A stretch of 10,031 nucleotides of DNA. Source: CAZJAD01 sp964543855. Lineage in GTDB: Bacteria > Electryoneota > RPQS01 > DYHQ01. The notes under the pieces were generated by a model that saw only the letters and a program-made list of their open reading frames with translations, did not search any database and was not told the DNA's origin. Shown in pieces: positions 1 to 5,853 of this stretch (the stretch's first letter is position 1; each line of letters opens with the position of its first letter). The stretch is taken from the NCBI GenBank assembly GCA_964543855.1, contig CAZJAD010000083.1, positions 1 through 10,031 on the forward strand. Reading direction: 5' to 3'. The position numbers were made by a program, and so were the translations under genes.

Positions 1-19
1 ACTGCTGAAGGACCTGCGG

Positions 20-742
20 GTGGCTGTCCGTGACCTGCAGATGGTTGTCGATTCGCTCACAGCTGAAATCTCGCAGTTACAGGAGGAGGTGCGAAGCTAT
101 CGCAACAAGCCAGCGGATATTCTTGGCGTTGTCGCGACGACGATCACGGTTCTCGTGGCGTTGTTGGCCATCGTCATTGGTACAGGTGTCGCGATGGCTA
201 TTGCGATATTCAATCAATGGGGCCGAATCAGAAAGATTGCTGAGGAGGATGTCGAAAGAACCAGGAAGGCGGCCGACGAAACTCAGGAAGCTGCGAAGGT
301 TGTCAAGAAGCTTCAGGAGAGTCTAGAAAAGGATGCTCGGGATCTCGCTGAACAGATAAAGATTCCAGCACCTGGTGAACAAGTGACACCTGAAGTTCAA
401 GATCAACTTCGTGAGCTCTATCGGCGGTTAGAACTTGTTGAGGCATTCGGTGGCAAACTTGGTGCCGAAGGGTACGCGCGCCGTGGAATGTATCTCTACT
501 ACAGCGGCAAACATGATTTGGCTCTTGAAGCCCTCAACAAGGCGATTGAATTGGAAACTGACTACGCGTCGGCTCGGGCTCTTCGTGCCGCCGTTCATGC
601 GGTCAAAGAGAACCGTGCCGAGGCGATTGCGGACTTGACAAAAGCGATTGAGATTGATGATTCCTATAGGGAAGCCGCAAAGAAAGCGGCGGAGTTCAAG
701 ACGATTCGTGATACCCCGGAATTCAAGAAACTGGTCGAGTGA
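20..742 (+). CDS. membrane-anchored coiled-coil protein with C-terminal TPR repeats (5' end uncertain)
   Basis: The 240-residue product has a short amphipathic/coiled-coil N-terminus (about 4-30), one strongly hydrophobic segment (about 34-64, rich in Val, Ala and Ile), a charged helical stretch typical of coiled coil (about 70-115, Glu/Lys/Ala-rich), a proline-containing linker (115-121) and two tetratricopeptide-like units (about 150-183 and 184-217, each ending in a K-A-I-E-I/L motif). TPRs usually mediate protein-protein contacts, so an inner-membrane scaffold is a reasonable guess; no enzymatic motif is visible. The start used is GTG at 20, with AAGGA at 8-12 as a possible ribosome binding site. 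However, the frame stays open to the first base of the window and reads as more heptad-like sequence, so the gene may begin further upstream. By eye the codons are more A/T-rich than those of the pil genes downstream. It is separated from them by the hairpin array, so it probably belongs to a different transcription unit. Confidence 0.8.
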   Translation: MAVRDLQMVVDSLTAEISQLQEEVRSYRNKPADILGVVATTITVLVALLAIVIGTGVAMAIAIFNQWGRIRKIAEEDVERTRKAADETQEAAKVVKKLQESLEKDARDLAEQIKIPAPGEQVTPEVQDQLRELYRRLELVEAFGGKLGAEGYARRGMYLYYSGKHDLALEALNKAIELETDYASARALRAAVHAVKENRAEAIADLTKAIEIDDSYREAAKKAAEFKTIRDTPEFKKLVE

Positions 743-859
743 AATTCGCGCAGGGTGAGGGCACCCTGCGCGGCGGGAAGTGATTCCGGCCGGGCTTGCG
801 AACCCGGCTGGGCGAGAGAATATTTCGGGCGGGTCAGGGGACCCGCCTCGGCGAGGAAG
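743..859. repeat. three tandem 39-bp units, each an 11-bp hairpin with 4-nt loop
   Basis: The units are 743-781, 782-820 and 821-859, exactly 39 bp apart and filling the gap from the stop codon of the TPR gene almost to the pilN ribosome binding site. Each can form a stem of unit positions 5-15 with 20-30 around a 4-nt loop (AGGG, TGCG, AGGG). Unit 1 is a perfect 11-bp stem (747-757 with 762-772). Columns identical in all three include ATT (2-4), GGG (11-13), ACCC (21-24) and GGCG (30-33, after the stem). Stem columns that change do so with compensation: pair 15/20 is G-C, T-A, C-G; pair 9/26 is C-G, C-G, G-C; pair 10/25 is A-T, C-G, C-G. Mismatches occur only at pair 14/21 of unit 2 and pair 6/29 of unit 3. 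This pattern points to a selected hairpin rather than recent plain duplication. No T-tract follows, so it is not a classical intrinsic terminator. Function is unknown: leader RNA structure, REP-like element or protein-binding array are all open. Confidence 0.85.
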
Positions 860-864
860 TGGAT

Positions 865-868
865 GGAG
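865..868 (+). promoter_or_regulatory. ribosome binding site deciding the pilN start
   Basis: GGAG lies five bases before GTG at 874. It favours that GTG over the in-frame TTG at 796, which would place translated sequence inside hairpin units 2 and 3. Confidence 0.6.
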
Positions 869-873
869 CGGTT

Positions 874-1497
874 GTGATCAAGCAGTTCACGATAAATCTG
901 AATAAGGGTGAGGGGGAAGCGGCGGTACGCACCCGGCGGCGGGAGCGGCAGGCGATGATTCTGCTGGCGGGGATTGCGGTCGTTTTCTTGGTACTGACCG
1001 GATTTACCTGGGCGCAGTATCGAGAGCTTCGTGCCGTGGTCACCTCCAAGCAGGACAAGATCGCCCTCATCCGCCACCAACTCGATTCGCTGCGGCGCGA
1101 AGGCACGAATGTGTCGAAAGAAGATGTCATGGCGCTGGCCAAGCTCGAAAACGACCGTTTCCTGTGGGCCCGGCGCTTGGAAGCGCTGGCACAGGTGCTG
1201 CCCGAGGGTATGGCCATCACGGGCGTCAAATTCGAGCATGGCCAGCTTATCATCAAGGCCATCTCGCAAATCAAAGCTGATGAAAAAGAATTTGATCGGG
1301 TGTCGCGTCTGATGGACATTTTGAAAACTACGCCGGATTTCGTTGACCGCTTCCAGGAAATCCGTTTCACGCAGTCAAAACGCCGCTATATCGAAGACCA
1401 GGAGGTGTTGGACCTCGTGGTGACTTGTTCCCTCCAAGAGCGCGGTGCCAAATCCACGCGACCTCTTCGTTCCGTAGAGCGTCCGATACAAGGCTGA
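874..1497 (+). CDS. pilN: PilN-like type IV pilus alignment-complex protein
   Basis: The 207-residue product has the PilN layout: a short cytoplasmic N-terminus, one transmembrane helix (about 28-46), a periplasmic coiled coil (about 47-85) and a small alpha/beta domain (about 100-190). The N-terminus carries F-T-I-N-L-N at 5-10, resembling the I-N-L-L-P-type peptide by which PilN binds cytoplasmic PilM in known systems; the usual proline is not kept. PilN pairs with PilO in the inner membrane and, with PilP, links the motor platform to the secretin. GTG at 874 is chosen because GGAG stands five bases upstream and because the product then begins with the typical short basic tail; an in-frame TTG at 796 would add 26 residues encoded by the hairpin repeats. 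A PilM gene, normally just upstream, is absent here. pilO follows after 27 bases. A GspL/GspM-like role in a type II system is the main alternative. Confidence 0.8.
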   Translation: MIKQFTINLNKGEGEAAVRTRRRERQAMILLAGIAVVFLVLTGFTWAQYRELRAVVTSKQDKIALIRHQLDSLRREGTNVSKEDVMALAKLENDRFLWARRLEALAQVLPEGMAITGVKFEHGQLIIKAISQIKADEKEFDRVSRLMDILKTTPDFVDRFQEIRFTQSKRRYIEDQEVLDLVVTCSLQERGAKSTRPLRSVERPIQG

Positions 1498-1524
1498 GCC
1501 TTTTCGCGTCTAAAGAGCACACCG

Positions 1525-2079
1525 ATGAAGAAGACTATTACAGCGCTACTCATTCTGGTCGTTTTTGGTCTCGGCCACTATCTCTACCACCGGTTGGTCT
1601 ACGCGGAGCTGCCGCGGCAGATTCGTCAGCTTGACATGACCATCAGCCGCGAGAACGAGAAACTCATCGCCGCGCAAATCATCGCGCGCGAGCTTCAGCA
1701 GGTGACGCGTCTAATCGAAGGGAACCTCGCACTGTCGCTGCGGGACAGCCTTGCTGAAGATGCTTCGATGCCGTTCATGGACTATGTGACAGACCTGCTT
1801 CGCGAGATGGATGTGCGGCTCATCCGGATTCAGCCGGGCCAGCGCGTTCACATGGCCGATTACATCAAAACGCCCTATGTCCTTGAAGTTGAATCGTCCT
1901 ATGCCAATATGGTGAATTTCCTCAATCGCCTGGAGAAATCGGACCGCCTTGTCACGGTTGAGACCTTTGAGCTTTCGAACTCGGTGAAGCGATCCGAGGA
2001 GAGCGTCCAACGTGGCGACATCGACCGGCGGCCGCTCGCGATCACGATTTCCACCTTGACCCTTCTGAAACACCGGTAA
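1525..2079 (+). CDS. pilO: PilO-like type IV pilus alignment-complex protein
   Basis: This 184-residue protein begins almost directly with its transmembrane helix (about 4-22), followed by a coiled coil (about 27-65) and a periplasmic ferredoxin-like domain (about 85-184). The segment around 117-150 (a Y-V-L-E-V-E strand, then a helix reading N-M-V-N-F-L-N-R-L-E, then a V-T-V-E-T-F-E-L strand) is typical of the PilO family, where Y...F-L..L-E motifs recur. PilO forms a heterodimer with PilN and contacts PilP. The cytoplasmic N-terminal tail is only about three residues, shorter than in well-studied proteobacterial PilO. The start is ATG 1525; the ribosome binding site is weak (AAGAG about 8 bases upstream). 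It sits 27 bases after pilN and 13 bases before the PilP-like gene, consistent with one operon. Confidence 0.82.
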   Translation: MKKTITALLILVVFGLGHYLYHRLVYAELPRQIRQLDMTISRENEKLIAAQIIARELQQVTRLIEGNLALSLRDSLAEDASMPFMDYVTDLLREMDVRLIRIQPGQRVHMADYIKTPYVLEVESSYANMVNFLNRLEKSDRLVTVETFELSNSVKRSEESVQRGDIDRRPLAITISTLTLLKHR

Positions 2080-2092
2080 CCTCTATCCGACG

Positions 2093-2635
2093 ATGCACAA
2101 TCGAATCAATGTTTTGTGGGAAATCCTGCTTGTCGTGCTTGTGGTGACCGCCATCGTCATCGGCGTGTCGAATTATCGAATCTCGAAGCGGATTGACCGG
2201 TACCACCTGCAGGAACAGCAAGTCGGCATCGGCGGCGACCAAGAGCTCACGCAAACCGTCGCCACGCTCGAGACCGAATTGAACGAGCGGATGGCGTACG
2301 AGACCCGGGTGGAGCGGGACCCACTGGACCTGACCAAAGTCATCCAGTCGAAGAAGTTCCTGGCGCGGTTGGGGCTGCGCGAGACGCTGGAGCAACAGGG
2401 TCGGATGCGTCTTTCGTGCACGGTGGTTGGGACGGATGGGTCCGCGGTGATCAAGTTCATGGGACGCAGTCATGTGGTTCGCGAGGGAGATGTCTTCAAC
2501 GGTTACCTGGTGGCGTCGATCACGCCTCAGCAGGTCGTGCTGACGAAGGGTGGGGCGAATCTGATCTTGATGAATGAAAGCGCGCCCAAGGATGAGTCGA
2601 GCGAGATCGGCGGTGGGGGTGAAGGCAATTTTTAG
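2093..2635 (+). CDS. pilP: PilP/GspC-like inner-membrane protein
   Basis: The product has 180 residues: a transmembrane helix at about 9-25, a charged helical linker (30-72), an R-D-P-L motif at 75-78 and a compact beta-rich domain at about 105-160. That domain has the strand pattern of the PilP/GspC homology region (A-V-I-K-F-M-G...V-V-R-E-G-D-V-F-N-G-Y-L-V...V-V-L-T-K). In known systems this domain docks onto the N0 domain of the secretin and couples it to PilN/PilO. A glycine/acid-rich tail ends the protein. Unlike classical PilP it is not a lipoprotein (no lipobox cysteine) but is anchored by a helix, as in GspC. Position between pilO and the secretin supports the PilP role. ATG 2093 has no clear ribosome binding site, so translation may depend on coupling to pilO, whose stop is 13 bases upstream. 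Confidence 0.7.
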   Translation: MHNRINVLWEILLVVLVVTAIVIGVSNYRISKRIDRYHLQEQQVGIGGDQELTQTVATLETELNERMAYETRVERDPLDLTKVIQSKKFLARLGLRETLEQQGRMRLSCTVVGTDGSAVIKFMGRSHVVREGDVFNGYLVASITPQQVVLTKGGANLILMNESAPKDESSEIGGGGEGNF

Positions 2636-2638
2636 CCT

Positions 2639-2668
2639 CCGGGACACATCTCGGAATTGGAGTTTTTT
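2639..2668 (+). other. weak hairpin and T6 run between PilP-like gene and secretin
   Basis: Bases 2639-2644 can pair with 2649-2654 (six pairs including one G-T) around the loop CACA, and six T residues follow at 2663-2668. The eight-base gap between stem and T-run is too long for a standard intrinsic terminator. At most it could be a partial terminator or processing site that shifts the ratio of secretin to inner-membrane proteins. Confidence 0.25.
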
Positions 2669-2677
2669 ACTTGCGCC

Positions 2678-2685
2678 AAGGAGAG
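2678..2685 (+). promoter_or_regulatory. ribosome binding site deciding the secretin start
   Basis: AAGGAGAG precedes ATG 2689 with a five-base spacer from its GGAG core. This makes ATG 2689 the start rather than the in-frame TTG at 2671, which would overlap this site. Confidence 0.75.
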
Positions 2686-2688
2686 TCT

Positions 2689-4137
2689 ATGGCTAAGCGT
2701 TTGCGGTGCCGAGCTTTTTGGGTTTGTCTATTGAGCGGCGTCTTGCTCAGTGCTTTCTCCGCGAGGGCACAGATTGAGCCGGTCTTTCCCACCGGTGGGC
2801 TCAAGGAGGCTGACGAAGCTCTGCAGCGCAAGATTACATTGGATGCCGACGATGCATTCCTGCCGTCAATCCTGTCGATTCTGGCCGAGAAGAGCGGCTA
2901 CAACATCGTCACGGGGCCGGGCGTCAACAAGGAGGAGCGCATCTCCATCCACCTCAAGGACACACCCATTGAGCAGGCGATGAACCTCGTCGTTCGCGCG
3001 GCCGGGCTTTCCTATGAGCTCGTCGGCAAGTCCTTCCTTGTGGCTCCGGCGGAGAAACTCAAAGCCCAGGTGGGATTGACTTCCTATGTTGTCGAGCTGC
3101 AATACACCGATGCGGCCACCCTGAAGGAGATGCTCAGCGAGTTCAACGCGCGCATCACGGTGGATGTCACGGGCAACAAACTTCTCATCATCACGAGTCC
3201 GAAGATCATTTCGGATATTCTGAGGGTGATTGAGGAAGTAGATAAGCCGGCGCTGCAAATCGTGCTGGAGACACGCATCATCGAGGTTTCCGTCGAGGAC
3301 GAGGAGAAATTGGGGATTGACTGGAATCGTCTCTCGAGCTTCCAGACGGTCTTTGCCGAGGGACCGGTGGACAAGATGGGCAACTTCACTTCAGAGGGTA
3401 TGACGGAGGTGTTGAGTGGTATTGATCCGTCAGCACAGGGGCTGGCCCCCACACAGCTTCCATACTTTCCCCTCGAGACAAGCCGTCTGGGCTACTTGAC
3501 GAAACAGGCATCGGCTTTTGAAGTGGCGCTGGACTGGCTAGTCAAGCAGAACCGCGCCGAGGTGCTGGCGAATTCCGCCGTTGCGACGATGAACAACCAC
3601 ATCGCCGAGATTCAGGTCATCGACGAGATTCCTTACATCGCGCGGGCTGGAGGCTTAGGTGGACAGGTCATGATTGAGAAGGAGGAGGTTGGCGTCAAGC
3701 TCACTGTCCGTCCCAAGGTCAACACGGATGGGTATATTACTACGGAAATCTCGCCGGAACTCTCGTCGATTTTTCAGTTCATCGAGTCGGGCGAAACCTC
3801 AGTTCCGTGGGTCAAGCGGCGTATGTCAACGACGACGATTCGCGTTAAGGACGGAGAGACCATCATCATCGCGGGGCTATTGGGCGTTGATGCGTCCAAG
3901 ACCGTTCACAAAGTACCTTTTCTGGGTGACATTCCGTTTATTGGAGGCCTTTTCCGTCACACAGCCGATCGGACGCGCAAAACGGACCTCATCATCCAGG
4001 TTACGCCGCACATCCTGGACCGTGGCTATGCCCTGAAGAAGCCGCGACTCGTTCGTGAGGCCGAAGAGAAATACATACCCGATGCCACTCCCGAGGAGGA
4101 GAAACCTCAATCGGATGAAGACAATGAGGAAAAGTAG
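2689..4137 (+). CDS. pilQ: outer-membrane secretin (PilQ/GspD family)
   Basis: The 482-residue precursor has a signal peptide (about 1-28, ending S-A-R-A-Q), an N0/STN-like domain (about 47-120), one N1/secretin_N domain (about 129-186) and the C-terminal secretin domain (about 190-446). Diagnostic motifs are V-G-V-K-L-T-V-R-P near 334-342 and V-P-F-L-G-D-I-P-F-I-G-G-L-F-R at 409-423, the signature of the secretin barrel. An acidic tail (460-482) follows the barrel. Secretins assemble as large multimers that gate passage of a pilus or substrate through the outer membrane. It is short for the family: there is no AMIN domain as in proteobacterial PilQ and no N2/N3 repeats as in GspD. That leaves type IV pilus or type II secretion both possible; the preceding pilNOP genes favour a pilus. 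Its end overlaps the start of the SLBB gene by 23 bases. Confidence 0.92.
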   Translation: MAKRLRCRAFWVCLLSGVLLSAFSARAQIEPVFPTGGLKEADEALQRKITLDADDAFLPSILSILAEKSGYNIVTGPGVNKEERISIHLKDTPIEQAMNLVVRAAGLSYELVGKSFLVAPAEKLKAQVGLTSYVVELQYTDAATLKEMLSEFNARITVDVTGNKLLIITSPKIISDILRVIEEVDKPALQIVLETRIIEVSVEDEEKLGIDWNRLSSFQTVFAEGPVDKMGNFTSEGMTEVLSGIDPSAQGLAPTQLPYFPLETSRLGYLTKQASAFEVALDWLVKQNRAEVLANSAVATMNNHIAEIQVIDEIPYIARAGGLGGQVMIEKEEVGVKLTVRPKVNTDGYITTEISPELSSIFQFIESGETSVPWVKRRMSTTTIRVKDGETIIIAGLLGVDASKTVHKVPFLGDIPFIGGLFRHTADRTRKTDLIIQVTPHILDRGYALKKPRLVREAEEKYIPDATPEEEKPQSDEDNEEK

Positions 4138-5782
4138 TCTGATAGCAATTATCTTCCGGCTGATCTTCCCGGTTGCACTGGTTTTCTGGTTGGTCAGCGC
4201 GGCTCTGGCGCAAGGGACTTCTCGTCCGGGCCTTGAGCCGAAGGCGTCGAAGCTGGAGGAACTTCTGACGCCGCGCGGAGAGCTACGGCCGACCCTGGAG
4301 CCCTTCTTTGAGGGCCCGGTGGACCCCGAAACCTTTGAGCTCGGACCAGGTGATGTTCTGAACATCTTCCTGTGGCGGCCAACCGTGACGTATTTCCCCG
4401 TAACCGTGAACGCGGAAGGTGAGGCGGTGATTCCGACGGTTGGCCCGGTCAAGGTCAGCGGGATGCCGCTTGCGATGGCCAAGCGTGCGATCATCGGCAA
4501 GGTTCGTCAGCGGTTTTCGGGCGTGGAATTGACGGTCTCGCTGGAACAGGTGCGCCAGTTCCGGGTTCATGTCTGCGGCGCGGTTACCGTGCCGGGGAGT
4601 TACCTTGTTCCGGCGACGGCGCGCGTCGCCGATGCGATTCTTCTGGCTGGAGGACTCCTGCGGCGCCCGCGAGCGGAGTGGGATACGACCTCCGTGGCTG
4701 CTGCCTCTGAGCGGCGCATCCGCGTGATTCCGGTACAGGATCCTGAAGCCGCGTACTCGGTGGACATGCTGCTTTTTGAACGGGCTGGTGAGACGAAGTC
4801 CAATCCCTACCTGCGCGATGGGGATGTTGTCTGGGTGCCCTTTAAGGACGAAGGTTCGCTGGAAGTCGGTGCATTCGGCGGCGTTTTGGCTCCGGGTCTA
4901 TTTGAGTATGTGCCGGGAGACCACGCGGCCGACCTTGTCAAACTTGCTGGAGGTGTGCGTCGGTCGGGCAGAATTTCAGAGGCTTACCTCGTGCGCGCTG
5001 ACGGTCTGCGACTGCCTGTGGGCCACGCGGCCTTGCTGGAGACCGAAATCCAGCCCGGCGACCGGCTGTATGTGCCGATGGAGCCCGAGCGCAAGCAGTT
5101 CGGCACCGTGACACTGCAGGGAGAAGTTACTCAACCGGGGAGTTACCCGATTGAGATTGGAAAGACGACGCTGCGCGAAGTCATCGCGGAAGCCGGTGGG
5201 CCGTTGGCAACGGCGGCTCTGAACAGTGCCCGGCTCATTCGCGCACCGAACTACGAATTTCGCGACCCCGAAAAGGCGCGGCTTCTGCGGCCTCACGAGC
5301 GCTTGTTCCTCCCGAAAGAGGAGTCCTTTGAAGCCGAGCTTACGGCGGCCTATGAGCGGTGGTTGGGAACAACGGTCGTTCTTGACCTCTCGCGCCTTCT
5401 GGAGGATGAGAATCCGGGTGATGATGTTGTTTTGCAGGATGGCGATGTTCTGGAGATTCCGAGGCAGCCGCTTGGTGTTCGCATGCTGGGCTATGTGAAT
5501 CGGAGTGGTGAGACAGCGTACCATGCGGGTTGGAGGCTGAATGATTACCTCCGAGTTGTCGGCGGGGTCAACCGTGGCGGCTGGAAATCGCGGGTACGGG
5601 TTGTGAAGGCGAGCACCGGCGGTATCGTACTCTATTCATCGAAGGTCCGCTTGGATCCCGGGGATATTGTCTTCGTGCCGCCGAAGCCGGAAGTCACGAC
5701 CTGGACCCGGATCAAAGACGGGGTCGCGGTGCTTGCTCAGGTCGCGACGGTCGTTCTCATTGTGGAGACCGTCCGTAAGTGA
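4115..5782 (+). CDS. Wza-like polysaccharide-export protein with four SLBB domains
   Basis: From ATG 4115 the product has 555 residues: a signal peptide (about 1-33, ending A-L-A-Q), a Poly_export domain beginning F-E-L-G-P-G-D (74-80) and running to about 145, then four soluble-ligand-binding beta-grasp (SLBB) units at roughly 148-240, 248-320, 329-400 and 454-520. The SLBB units show the recurrent pattern V-x-G-x-V-x-x-P-G-x-Y followed by A-G-G. A hydrophobic helix (about 533-550) lies close to the C-terminus. Wza-type proteins form the outer-membrane exit channel for capsule or exopolysaccharide, with the C-terminal helix making the pore. Unlike E. coli Wza there is no lipobox. An in-frame GTG at 4055 would extend it into the secretin tail; ATG 4115 is preferred because it gives a clean signal peptide, with a GAGGAGGAG purine run about 13 bases upstream. 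No polysaccharide polymerase, flippase or Wzc gene is adjacent, so its substrate is unknown. It is probably translationally coupled to the secretin. Confidence 0.85.
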   Translation: MKTMRKSSLIAIIFRLIFPVALVFWLVSAALAQGTSRPGLEPKASKLEELLTPRGELRPTLEPFFEGPVDPETFELGPGDVLNIFLWRPTVTYFPVTVNAEGEAVIPTVGPVKVSGMPLAMAKRAIIGKVRQRFSGVELTVSLEQVRQFRVHVCGAVTVPGSYLVPATARVADAILLAGGLLRRPRAEWDTTSVAAASERRIRVIPVQDPEAAYSVDMLLFERAGETKSNPYLRDGDVVWVPFKDEGSLEVGAFGGVLAPGLFEYVPGDHAADLVKLAGGVRRSGRISEAYLVRADGLRLPVGHAALLETEIQPGDRLYVPMEPERKQFGTVTLQGEVTQPGSYPIEIGKTTLREVIAEAGGPLATAALNSARLIRAPNYEFRDPEKARLLRPHERLFLPKEESFEAELTAAYERWLGTTVVLDLSRLLEDENPGDDVVLQDGDVLEIPRQPLGVRMLGYVNRSGETAYHAGWRLNDYLRVVGGVNRGGWKSRVRVVKASTGGIVLYSSKVRLDPGDIVFVPPKPEVTTWTRIKDGVAVLAQVATVVLIVETVRK

Positions 5783-5843
5783 CAGCATAGCGCGCGAGCA
5801 ACAGCGGAGATGGTACAGAGGTGAATTGGAGAAGTGGGAGTTT

Positions 5844-5848
5844 GGAGG
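5844..5848 (+). promoter_or_regulatory. ribosome binding site deciding the Ig-repeat lipoprotein start
   Basis: GGAGG stands five bases before ATG 5854. It supports that start over the in-frame GTG at 5821, which would add 11 residues before the signal peptide. Confidence 0.75.
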
Positions 5849-5853
5849 CCACT

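Noticed and set aside
635..663. Sigma-70 promoter for the pilN operon (TTGACA at 635-640)
   Set aside because: The -35-like hexamer is perfect but no acceptable -10 hexamer lies 16-18 bases downstream, and the site falls within TPR-domain codons.
747..772. Intrinsic terminator for the TPR gene
   Set aside because: The stem is perfect and strong but no T-tract follows, and two more related hairpins come next at fixed spacing. A transcription-stopping effect is possible but not of the standard type.
743..859. CRISPR array
   Set aside because: There are only three units, with no spacer of unrelated sequence between identical repeats. The conserved and variable columns are interleaved and follow base pairing, so this is a tandem hairpin array.
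796..873. Extended PilN starting at TTG 796
   Set aside because: The extra 26 residues are encoded by hairpin units 2 and 3 and have no PilN counterpart. GTG 874 has a GGAG at good spacing.
664..1269. 201-codon open frame on the minus strand opposite pilN
   Set aside because: It runs through the hairpin array and opposite a clear PilN-like gene; the product shows no domain or signal. It is treated as a shadow.
2042..2647. 201-codon open frame on the minus strand opposite the PilP-like gene
   Set aside because: The plus-strand frame has a membrane helix and a PilP/GspC-like domain and fits the operon; the antisense product does not resemble a protein family.
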